The notes under the pieces: model-generated
The model's input: the letters and a program-made list of their open reading frames with translations, nothing else
Databases searched by the model: none
Told to the model about the DNA's origin: nothing
Shown: piece by piece, positions 4,665 through 10,565 of the stretch
Layout of the letters: each line of letters opens with the position of its first letter
Position numbering within the stretch: the stretch's first letter is position 1
NCBI GenBank assembly: GCA_965651815.1
Contig: CBFGTJ010000110.1
Location: 1 to 10,565 of the forward strand
DNA: 10,565 nucleotides
Direction: 5' to 3'
Source of the DNA: CBFGTJ01 sp965651815
Lineage (GTDB): Bacteria; Actinomycetota; Acidimicrobiia; Acidimicrobiales; Microtrichaceae
Program-made: the position numbers and the translations under genes

Positions 4665-7264
4665 CCCCGCGCATCGAGCACGACTTCCCGCTGGACGCGT
4701 TCCAGCAGGAGGCGATCGCCGCGCTCGACCGCGGCCGCAACGTGCTCGTCTCCGCACCGACGGGCAGCGGCAAGACGGTCGTCGCGGAGCACGCGGTGAA
4801 CCTCGCGCTCGAGCAGGGCGGGCGCTGCTTCTACACCGCGCCCATCAAGGCCCTGTCGAACCAGAAGTACAACGACCTGCGTGCCGTGCTCGGCGACGAC
4901 CACGTCGGGTTGCTCACCGGCGACCACTCGATCCACGCCGATGCACCGGTGGTCGTGATGACCACCGAGGTGCTGCGCAACATGGTCTACGCCCGGTCCG
5001 CGGCGCTGGGCTCCCTGAGCTGGGTGGTCCTCGACGAGGTGCACTTCCTCTCCGACGCCTACCGGGGGCCCGTGTGGGAGGAGGTCCTGATCCACACACC
5101 CGCCGGCGTCCGCTTCGCGTGCCTGTCGGCGACCGTGTCGAACGCCGCGGAGCTCGGCGAGTGGATCGAGGCGCTGCGCGGCCCCACCGAGACGGTCGTG
5201 GAGCACGAGCGGCCCATCCGGCTCGATCCGCTGTTGATGGTGGGGGACCGCACCACCGAGCGGGAGCACCTCGTGCCGCTGCTCGTCGACGGCCGCCCGA
5301 ACCCGGAGGGCCGCCGGTTCGACGCCGACCGCCCGGAGGTGCGCCGCGGAGGTCCGCGGGGCCGTCCCCGGTCGCGCTTCTACACGCCCCGCCGGGTCGA
5401 GGTGATCGAGCGGCTGGCCGACGAGGACCTCCTGCCGACCATCTACTTCATCTTCAGCCGGAACGGCTGCGACGAGGCGGCGAGCCGGTACCTGGACGGG
5501 GGAGCGAGGCTGACCACCGCTGCCGAGCGGCGCCGGATCCGGGAGATCGCCGAGGAGCGCACACGGGCGCTCACCGACGCGGAGCTCGACGTGCTCGGCC
5601 ACGACCGGTGGCTCGCCACGCTCGAGCACGGGGTGGCCGCCCACCACGCAGGGATGATCCCCGCGTTCCGGGAGACGGTCGAGCAGTGCTTCGTCGAGGG
5701 GCTGCTCGACGCGGTGTTCGCCACGGAGACCCTGGCGCTGGGGATCAACATGCCCGCGCGCTCGGTGGTGATCGAACGCCTCAGCAAGTTCACCGGCGAG
5801 ACCCACGAGGTGCTCACCGCGGCGCAGTTCACCCAGCTCACCGGGCGGGCGGGCCGGCGGGGGATCGACGAGGAAGGGGCGGCGATCGTGCTGTGGTCGC
5901 CGTTCACCACCTTCCAACAGGTCGCCGAGCTCGCCGCCAGCCGGGAGTTCCCGCTGTCGTCGGTGTTCCGCCCCACGTACAACATGACCGCCAACCTGGT
6001 GGAGCGCTACGACCGCGACGAGGCCGAGCGCGTGCTGTCGCGCTCCTTCGCCCAGTTCCAGGCCGACCGTGCGACGGTCCGCCTGCGGGCCCGGGGCGAC
6101 CGGCTCCGCGCCGAGCTCGAGGAGCTGCGCGGCGAACCCAGCGCGACCGACGAGGTGCTGGACGTCGCCGGCTACGCGGAGCTGCGGGAATCCGCGCGGC
6201 GGGCCCGCCGGGCCGGGGACCGCGCGGCGATCGAGCGCTCGCTGGCGCGCCTGAGGCCCGGCGACGTGGTCGAGCGCATCGGCCCGCGGGGGCCGCGGCT
6301 GCTGGTCGTGCTGGCGGTGTCGCACCGGCGTGGCGGTGCGGTGCGCGTGCGCGCGACGGGCACGAGCGCGCACCCCGTCGACCTGCACGCAGCGAACGCG
6401 GGCGGCCCGCTGGTCCCGCTCGCCAGGATCGACCTCCCGGTGCCGTACCTGCCGAAGGACCCGGACTACCGCCGGGAGGCCGCGCAGCGCCTGAAGCGGC
6501 TCAACCCTCGCCGGCTGCGACGCCCGGAGCCCGAGGGTCCAAAGACACCGGACCCGCGCCGAGCGCTGCTCGAGCACCCGCTGCACCACCACCCGGACCG
6601 CGACCAGCTGCTCGCCAACCACCGCAGCGTCACCCGGCTCGAACGGGAGCTCCGCAAGGTCGAGGCGGAGGCGGCCCGGCGCGGCGCGGGGCTGGTCCGC
6701 CAGTTCGAGGGCGTGCTGCGCGTGCTGGAGGCGACCGGGCACGTCCGGGACTGGCAGCTCACCGGGGCGGGTCGCCAGCTGCGCCGCATCTTCCACGAGT
6801 GCGACCTGCTCATCTCGATGGCCCTCGACCGCGGCCTGTTCGACGGGCTCACGCCTCCGGGGATCGCTGCGTTCGCCAGCTGCCTCACCTACGAGCACCG
6901 CAGCTCCGAGGCCCCGCCGCCACCGGTGTTCCCGAGCCCGGAGGTGCGCACCCGGTTCGCCGCGCTCGGGCAGCTCTCCGCCCAGCTCGAGTCGCACGAG
7001 GAGCGCCACCGCGTCCCGCGCACCCGGGCCCCGGAGCCCGGGTTCGCCGCCGCCGCGTGGGCGTGGGCGGACGGGGGGAACCTCGAGGGCATCCTGGACG
7101 AGGACCTCACCGGCGGCGACTTCGTGCGCAACGTGCGCCAGCTCGTCGACCTGCTCCGCCAGATCGAGGAGGTGGCCCCGCACCCCGCGACCCGCGAGGC
7201 GGCCCGGCAGGCCGGCGATGCGCTGCTGCGCGGGGTGGTCGTGTCGGCGGGCGGGCCGGAGTGA
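4661..7264 (+). CDS. helY: HelY-like DEVH-box helicase (Ski2/Mtr4-like superfamily 2)
   Basis: An 867-residue ATP-dependent RNA/DNA helicase of the Ski2/Mtr4 group; HelY-type helicases are conserved in actinobacteria next to tat genes. In order: FPLDAFQQEAI (9-19, Q-motif region), Walker A APTGSGKT (32-39), TAPIKALSNQK (59-69), DEVH (125-128), SAT (156-158), RGPVWEE (135-141), a basic Arg/Gly-rich linker (211-245), YFIFSRNGCD (262-271), HHAGM (328-332), FATETLALGINMPAR (353-367) and QLTGRAGRRG (392-401). After about residue 440 come helical regions and a C-terminal DSHCT-type domain (about 685-865). All catalytic motifs are intact. The start is unusual: CTG at 4661 overlaps the tatC stop as CTGA, with GGGAGG seven bases upstream. 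It gives TPRIEHDFPLDAFQQ, matching the usual short leader of HelY. Initiating at the next GTG (4742) would delete the Q motif. The protein overlaps the next gene by GTGA. Confidence 0.93.
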   Translation: MTPRIEHDFPLDAFQQEAIAALDRGRNVLVSAPTGSGKTVVAEHAVNLALEQGGRCFYTAPIKALSNQKYNDLRAVLGDDHVGLLTGDHSIHADAPVVVMTTEVLRNMVYARSAALGSLSWVVLDEVHFLSDAYRGPVWEEVLIHTPAGVRFACLSATVSNAAELGEWIEALRGPTETVVEHERPIRLDPLLMVGDRTTEREHLVPLLVDGRPNPEGRRFDADRPEVRRGGPRGRPRSRFYTPRRVEVIERLADEDLLPTIYFIFSRNGCDEAASRYLDGGARLTTAAERRRIREIAEERTRALTDAELDVLGHDRWLATLEHGVAAHHAGMIPAFRETVEQCFVEGLLDAVFATETLALGINMPARSVVIERLSKFTGETHEVLTAAQFTQLTGRAGRRGIDEEGAAIVLWSPFTTFQQVAELAASREFPLSSVFRPTYNMTANLVERYDRDEAERVLSRSFAQFQADRATVRLRARGDRLRAELEELRGEPSATDEVLDVAGYAELRESARRARRAGDRAAIERSLARLRPGDVVERIGPRGPRLLVVLAVSHRRGGAVRVRATGTSAHPVDLHAANAGGPLVPLARIDLPVPYLPKDPDYRREAAQRLKRLNPRRLRRPEPEGPKTPDPRRALLEHPLHHHPDRDQLLANHRSVTRLERELRKVEAEAARRGAGLVRQFEGVLRVLEATGHVRDWQLTGAGRQLRRIFHECDLLISMALDRGLFDGLTPPGIAAFASCLTYEHRSSEAPPPPVFPSPEVRTRFAALGQLSAQLESHEERHRVPRTRAPEPGFAAAAWAWADGGNLEGILDEDLTGGDFVRNVRQLVDLLRQIEEVAPHPATREAARQAGDALLRGVVVSAGGPE

Positions 7265-7902
7265 CGATCAAGCCCGGCGCTCGCTGGGGCGACCCGGGCC
7301 CCCTCGCGGAGGGCGCCCCCGTGGTCGGCGACGACGCGGCGGCCCGCGAGGTGCTCCAGCGCCGGTTCGAGGACCCGGGGGAGACCGGGCTCGGCGAGAT
7401 CGGGCTCGTCGGCGGCGACCTGCACCGCACCCTCGGCTCGCCGCGGCGCGACGCGGAGGACCTCCGGGCCGGGCGCGGGGTGCGCTACCCGGTCGACGTG
7501 GGCGTCGTCGAGCTGGACGGGGGGCCCGGCCAGGTGTTCCTGTCGCACCTCGTGGCGTACCCCCGCCGACGCATCCGCTGGTGGTCCCGGCGCACCGTGG
7601 CGGTGGTGAACGCGTCGTACGTGGGCCGCCTCGACCTCGGCCCGCGTGCCCACCCGGGCGACGGGCGCCTGGACGTCACCGACGGGCGCCTCCCGCTCGG
7701 CCAGCGCCGCCAGGGCCGCCGCCGCGCGCTCACCGGCACCCACGTCCCGCACCCCGACCTGCGCACGAGGTCGGTGAGCGAGGTCGAGGTGCACGCCGGA
7801 GACGACGGCACCCTGCACGTGTGGCTGGACGGGGCCCACGTCGGCACCGCCTCGACGATCCGCGTGCGCTGCGTGCCCGATGCCGTCGTCGTGGTCGCCT
7901 GA
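7261..7902 (+). CDS. Diacylglycerol/lipid-kinase-like protein with degenerate kinase motif
   Basis: A 213-residue protein that reads like the second half of the DAGK/LCB5 lipid-kinase fold. Residues 117-139 (VNASYVGRLDLGPRAHPGDG onward, then LDV) match the conserved 'N..G...GP.A.P.DG.LDV' region of the family. VWLDGAHVG (187-195) matches its C-terminal 'DGE' strand. IGLVGGDLHRTLG (47-59) stands where kinases have the nucleotide-binding GGDGT loop, here GGDLHRT; DVGVVELDG (79-87) could correspond to the strand before the active-site loop. About 100 residues of the usual N-terminal nucleotide-binding domain are missing, so I infer a lipid-binding or pseudokinase-like protein rather than an active kinase. 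GTG 7261 overlaps the helY TGA, so it is very likely translationally coupled. There is no signal peptide or membrane span. The kinase relationship is pattern recognition, not a search result. Confidence 0.72.
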   Translation: MTIKPGARWGDPGPLAEGAPVVGDDAAAREVLQRRFEDPGETGLGEIGLVGGDLHRTLGSPRRDAEDLRAGRGVRYPVDVGVVELDGGPGQVFLSHLVAYPRRRIRWWSRRTVAVVNASYVGRLDLGPRAHPGDGRLDVTDGRLPLGQRRQGRRRALTGTHVPHPDLRTRSVSEVEVHAGDDGTLHVWLDGAHVGTASTIRVRCVPDAVVVVA

Positions 7903-7903
7903 G

Positions 7904-7920
7904 CTGGGTGAACTTCCCAG
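7904..7920 (+). terminator. Short hairpin at the end of the tat-helY operon
   Basis: CTGGG (7904-7908) pairs with CCCAG (7916-7920) around a 7-base loop, two bases after the stop of the lipid-kinase-like gene. The stem is only five pairs and no T tract follows, so termination is uncertain, but it precedes the next promoter box at 7943. Confidence 0.28.
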
Positions 7921-7942
7921 TCGCTGCGAGGGGACCTGTCGG

Positions 7943-7948
7943 TACCAT
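7943..7948 (+). promoter_or_regulatory. -10 element (TACCAT) of the oxidoreductase gene
   Basis: TACCAT fits TANNNT and is followed by seven bases and then ATG at 7956, so a leaderless transcript is expected. There is no usable Shine-Dalgarno; the bases before the ATG are CGACGAG. Confidence 0.58.
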
Positions 7949-7955
7949 CGACGAG

Positions 7956-8948
7956 ATGCGGGCTTGGCACCTGACCGACTCACCCGGGCAGTACCGGTGG
8001 GGCGAGGTCCCCACCCCTGAGCCGGGACCGGGGGAGGTGCGGCTCCGGGTGCGGGCGTCCGCCCTCAACCACATGGACCTGTGGCTGACCAAGGGGATGC
8101 CACGGCCGCCCTCGTTCCCGCACGTCCCGGGCAACGACGTGGCCGGGGTGGTGGAGTCGGTCGGCGAGGGCGTCACCGGCTGGGCACCCGGTGACGAGGT
8201 GGTGGTCAACACCGCGATCGTCCCGGCGGAGGCGCTCGAGCGCGGCCAGGACTCGGTGCTGGACCCGACGATGCGCATCCTCGGCGAGCACTGCTGGGGC
8301 GGCCACGGCGAGTACTGCGTCGTGCCGGCCCACCAGCTGGAACGCCGGCCGACGAGCAGGACCTGGGCGGAGTCGGTCGCCTACCCGGTGTGCGCCACCA
8401 CCGCGTGGCGCCTGCTGCGCCGTGCCCGCGTGCAGGCGGGTGACACGGTGCTGGTGACCGGCATCGGGGGCGGCGTCGCGACGTTCGCGCTGCTGATCGC
8501 GAAGCAGATGGGCGCCCGCGTCTTCGCCACCTCGCGGGACGAGGAGAAGCGGAAGCGGGCGGTGGAGCTCGGCGCCGAGGACGCGTTCGACTCCGAGGGC
8601 CCGTACCCGGTGCGTGCCGACGTCGTCGTGGACAGCATCGGGCCGGCGACGTGGGACCACTCGATCCGCTCGCTGCGCCATGGTGGTCGCATGTGCGTGT
8701 GCGGTGGGACCACCGGTCCGAAGGTCGAGCTGGACCTTCCGCGGCTGTTCTTCAAGCAGCTGGAGGTCATCGGGGCGAGCTGCGGCAGCCAGGAGGAGTT
8801 CCGGCACGTGACGGGGCTCATGGAGGAGGGGCTGCCCGTCGTGATCGACGGCGTGCTGCCGCTGTCGGAGTACCCGAGCGCGCTGGAGCGGCTCCGCAGC
8901 GGCACCCAGGTCGGCAAGATCGTGCTCGAGCACCCGGCGCACCCGTGA
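7956..8948 (+). CDS. Medium-chain (MDR) NAD(P)-dependent oxidoreductase, quinone-reductase type
   Basis: A 330-residue protein with the MDR two-domain layout. The N-terminal GroES-like substrate domain (1-130) carries PGPGEVRLRVRASALNHMDL and the family core HVPGNDVAGVVESVGEGV (56-73). The Rossmann domain carries AGDTVLVTGIGGGVATFALL (161-180), with the dinucleotide loop GIGGGVA, and ARVFATSRDEEK. The usual catalytic zinc ligands are absent: Cys is replaced by N38 and the GHE histidine by N60, so a zinc-free quinone reductase/enoyl reductase mechanism is more likely than alcohol dehydrogenase. C113 and C121 in the middle loop do not make the four-cysteine structural zinc site. The ATG at 7956 is fixed by the TACCAT box; the open frame extends upstream but has no better start. 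It overlaps the amidohydrolase gene by GTGA. Substrate unknown. Confidence 0.9.
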   Translation: MRAWHLTDSPGQYRWGEVPTPEPGPGEVRLRVRASALNHMDLWLTKGMPRPPSFPHVPGNDVAGVVESVGEGVTGWAPGDEVVVNTAIVPAEALERGQDSVLDPTMRILGEHCWGGHGEYCVVPAHQLERRPTSRTWAESVAYPVCATTAWRLLRRARVQAGDTVLVTGIGGGVATFALLIAKQMGARVFATSRDEEKRKRAVELGAEDAFDSEGPYPVRADVVVDSIGPATWDHSIRSLRHGGRMCVCGGTTGPKVELDLPRLFFKQLEVIGASCGSQEEFRHVTGLMEEGLPVVIDGVLPLSEYPSALERLRSGTQVGKIVLEHPAHP

Positions 8949-10084
8949 GCGCGCCCCGTGAGGCGGTCGAGCGCGCCTGGGCGGAGGTCGATCGGCGCCG
9001 CGACGTGCTGCTCGAGGTGTCGCACCGGATCTTCGAGCACCCCGAGCTGTGCTTCGAGGAGCGCCACGCGCACGACCTGCTCTGCGACGTGCTGGAGCGC
9101 GAGGGGCTCGCTCCCCGGCGCCGGGCCTTCGGCCTCGACACCGCGTTCGCCGCGGAGGCGGGGGAGGGCGGCCCGACCGTCGCGGTGCTCTGCGAGTACG
9201 ACGCACTCCCCGACATCGGCCACGCCTGCGGCCACAACGTGATCGCCGCGGCCGGGCTCGGCGCGGGCCTCGCGGCCGCGGCGCTCGCGGACGAGCTGGG
9301 CGGCACCGTGCGCATCCTCGGCACCCCCGCGGAGGAGGGTGGTGGCGGCAAGGTCTTCATGCTGCGCGCGGGCGCCTTCGAGGGGGTCGACGCGGCGGTC
9401 ATGGTCCACCCCGCCGACCACGACCTGCCCACGATGCAGACCCTCGCGATCCGGCGGGTGCGGGCCACCTACCACGGACGTGCGTCGCACGCGGCCGCCG
9501 CCCCGCACCTGGGGCGCAACGCGCTCGACGCGGCGGTGCTCGGGTACGTCAACGTGGCGGCGCTGCGCCAGCACATCCTCCCCGAGGAGCGGGTGCACGG
9601 CGTGTTCACCGACGGTGGGGGCAAGCCCAACATCGTCCCCAAGCGCGCCGAGATGGAGTGGTACGTGCGCTCGCCGACGAGCCAGGGCCTCGACGCGCTC
9701 ACCGAACGGGTCCGCGAGTGCCTCCTGGCCGGGGCGGCCGCGGCCGGGTGCACCGTCGAGCTCGAGCTGCTCGAGCCCGCCTACGCCGAGCTGCGCGACG
9801 ACGAGGAGCTGCTCGAGTCGTACCGCCGGCACGCGGCGGCGTTGGGACGGGAGCTGCAGGACCCCTCCGTCGTCGGTGGGGTCGTCGGCAGCACCGACAT
9901 GGGCAACGTGAGCCAGGTGGTCCCCTCGATCCACCCGATGATCGCGGTGGCACCGCCGGGGGTGTCGATCCACACCCCCGAGTTCGCCGAGCACGCCCGG
10001 GGCGACGCCGGTGACCGGGCGGTGATCGACGGCGCCAAGGCGCTCGTCGGAACGGTGCTCGACCGCTGGTGCAGCGGCGACTGA
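8945..10084 (+). CDS. M20 family amidohydrolase/dipeptidase (PM20D2/AbgB-like)
   Basis: A 379-residue zinc- or manganese-dependent hydrolase of the M20D group, which cleaves amide bonds of N-acyl amino acids or small dipeptides. Visible signatures: HRIFEHPELCFEE (27-39), CEYDALPDIGHACGHN (83-98) with ligands C95 and H97, GTPAEEGGGGK (126-136) with E130 and E131, VMVHPADHD (152-160) with H155, GRASHAAAAPHLGRNALDA (178-196) from the dimerisation (lid) domain, and SIHTPEF (341-347) with ligand H343. The combination of ALPDIGHACGHN with GTPAEEGGGGK is characteristic of the PM20D2/AbgB branch (beta-alanyl-lysine or p-aminobenzoyl-glutamate hydrolases in characterised members). There is no signal peptide, so it is probably cytoplasmic. 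GTG 8945 overlaps the stop of the oxidoreductase with no good Shine-Dalgarno, so the pair is probably translationally coupled. The real substrate cannot be deduced. Confidence 0.92.
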   Translation: MSAPREAVERAWAEVDRRRDVLLEVSHRIFEHPELCFEERHAHDLLCDVLEREGLAPRRRAFGLDTAFAAEAGEGGPTVAVLCEYDALPDIGHACGHNVIAAAGLGAGLAAAALADELGGTVRILGTPAEEGGGGKVFMLRAGAFEGVDAAVMVHPADHDLPTMQTLAIRRVRATYHGRASHAAAAPHLGRNALDAAVLGYVNVAALRQHILPEERVHGVFTDGGGKPNIVPKRAEMEWYVRSPTSQGLDALTERVRECLLAGAAAAGCTVELELLEPAYAELRDDEELLESYRRHAAALGRELQDPSVVGGVVGSTDMGNVSQVVPSIHPMIAVAPPGVSIHTPEFAEHARGDAGDRAVIDGAKALVGTVLDRWCSGD

Positions 10085-10095
10085 GCAGCTGCACC
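10068..10095 (+). terminator. Hairpin across the stop of the amidohydrolase gene
   Basis: GGTGCAGC (10068-10075) pairs perfectly with GCTGCACC (10088-10095) around a 12-base loop containing the TGA stop at 10082-10084. No T tract follows. It lies 40 bases before the next -10 box and may end the oxidoreductase-amidohydrolase transcript. Confidence 0.38.
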
Positions 10096-10135
10096 GCCGT
10101 TCGGCCGGATCCACTGGGCATGCCGGTGGCGGGCC

Positions 10136-10141
10136 TATCCT
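10136..10141 (+). promoter_or_regulatory. -10 element (TATCCT) of the thyX-like gene
   Basis: TATCCT fits TANNNT and is followed by the seven bases CGCTGCC and then GTG at 10149, the same arrangement as at 7943. A leaderless transcript is expected; no Shine-Dalgarno is present before the GTG. Confidence 0.58.
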
Positions 10142-10148
10142 CGCTGCC

Positions 10149-10565
10149 GTGACCGCCCCCGTCCCGACCTACGTCGCCGAGCAGTTCACCGCCGAGGAGC
10201 AGGCCGTGCTCCGGCGGTACTTCACGAACCTCGACGGCCCGGTCTTCGCGCTCGTGAACCTCCCGGAGGTCGTCAAGGGCGCCCTGTTCGCCCGCTACTC
10301 ACGGTCCGCGAAGTCCCTTCGCCGGCTGTTCCTCGACGAGTTCGTCGGGGAGCTCGACACCACCGGCGACGAGTCGATCGACGCCACGGTGGGGATGGAG
10401 CGGGCCGAGGCGCTCTACGACCGGGTGTTCTTCGAGTACGGCGACGACTCGGTGGCCCAGCTCGGCGGCGTGCACCTGGCCTGCGAGCAGGCCTCCAACG
10501 TGCTCACGAAGATCCTCGAGTGGGGACGCCTGATGTCCTACCTCGAGCAGTCCACCCGCTACATC
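10149..10565 (+). CDS. thyX: FAD-dependent thymidylate synthase-like protein (ThyX family), N-terminal part
   Basis: 139 codons are present and the frame runs off the window, so the C-terminus is missing. The GTG at 10149 lies seven bases after TATCCT. ThyX makes dTMP from dUMP using FAD and methylene-tetrahydrofolate. Visible features: FARYSRSAKSLRRLFLDEF (47-65), YGDDSVAQLGGVHLACEQAS (97-116), which resembles the region where ThyX carries its 'GHxSxxEH' motif, and SYLEQSTRYI (130-139), which aligns with the ThyX 'SxxEQSxRY' end of the signature. The three residues expected to be RHR before this signature read W125-G126-R127, so only the final arginine is kept. It therefore looks like a divergent ThyX paralogue, perhaps the long two-domain form whose second half lies outside. 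I am confident of the family and less of the enzyme activity. Confidence 0.8.
   Translation, partial: MTAPVPTYVAEQFTAEEQAVLRRYFTNLDGPVFALVNLPEVVKGALFARYSRSAKSLRRLFLDEFVGELDTTGDESIDATVGMERAEALYDRVFFEYGDDSVAQLGGVHLACEQASNVLTKILEWGRLMSYLEQSTRYI

Noticed and set aside
2622..4757. A 711-codon open frame on the minus strand covering the CxxC, small membrane, tatB and tatC genes
   Set aside because: Its product is Arg/His/Glu-rich with no recognisable domain, as expected from the antisense of high-GC coding sequence. The plus-strand genes beneath it have clear families and start signals.
4583..7183. An 866-codon minus-strand frame opposite helY
   Set aside because: It lies opposite an intact helicase with all motifs and is low in complexity (repeated Arg, Gly, Ala, Val). 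It is an antisense shadow.
1..10565. CRISPR arrays, IS elements, integrase or att sites, tRNA or rRNA genes, phage-defence systems
   Set aside because: I looked for direct repeats with spacers, transposase motifs and tRNA-like folds by eye and found none; the genes are housekeeping or metabolic.

Overview
The window is high-GC, densely packed DNA with the gene vocabulary of an actinobacterium: a pafB-pafC pair, tatB-tatC-helY in the order known from actinobacterial Pup-proteasome loci (Mycobacterium tuberculosis has pafA-pafB-pafC-tatA-tatC-helY), a HelY-type helicase, and leaderless-looking starts. An uncultured or less-studied lineage such as Acidimicrobiia fits, but that is inference from the general look of the proteins; no database was consulted.

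Layout. 1-1131: the end of pafB and all of pafC, a two-subunit WYL-domain transcription factor, overlapping by ATGA. 1139-1155: small hairpin. 1204-1818: type I signal peptidase (lepB). 1832-2596 (minus strand): glycerophosphodiester phosphodiesterase, convergent with lepB; a hairpin lies between the two stop codons. 2597-2810: divergent intergenic region with two inverted repeats and a strong Shine-Dalgarno. 2811-3140: unrecognised CxxC protein. 3187-3417: small single-span membrane protein. 3427-7902: an apparent operon tatB-tatC-helY-(degenerate lipid-kinase-like protein), joined by consecutive 4-base overlaps (GTGA, CTGA, GTGA). 7956-10084: a zinc-independent-looking MDR oxidoreductase coupled by GTGA to an M20 amidohydrolase. 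10149 to the window end: the first 139 codons of a divergent ThyX-like protein.

How the genes relate. PafBC is known in mycobacteria as the activator of the LexA/RecA-independent DNA-damage response. TatB/TatC form the receptor of twin-arginine export, and LepB cleaves signal peptides of exported proteins, so lepB sits sensibly close to tat. HelY is a Ski2/Mtr4-like helicase. Compared with the usual actinobacterial order, lepB, the phosphodiesterase, the CxxC protein and the small membrane protein lie between pafC and tat.

Two architectural points stand out. At five gene boundaries (lepB, the small membrane gene, tatB, the oxidoreductase, thyX) a TANNNT hexamer lies 6-8 bases before an ATG or GTG, usually after a GC-rich hairpin: the expected form of an actinobacterial leaderless promoter. 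Second, helY has no in-frame ATG, GTG or TTG at its natural N-terminus and appears to start at a CTG that overlaps the tatC stop and follows a good Shine-Dalgarno. I found no CRISPR array, mobile element, rRNA, tRNA or defence system. Most of the window is housekeeping, and I do not see convincing evidence for a wholly new system.
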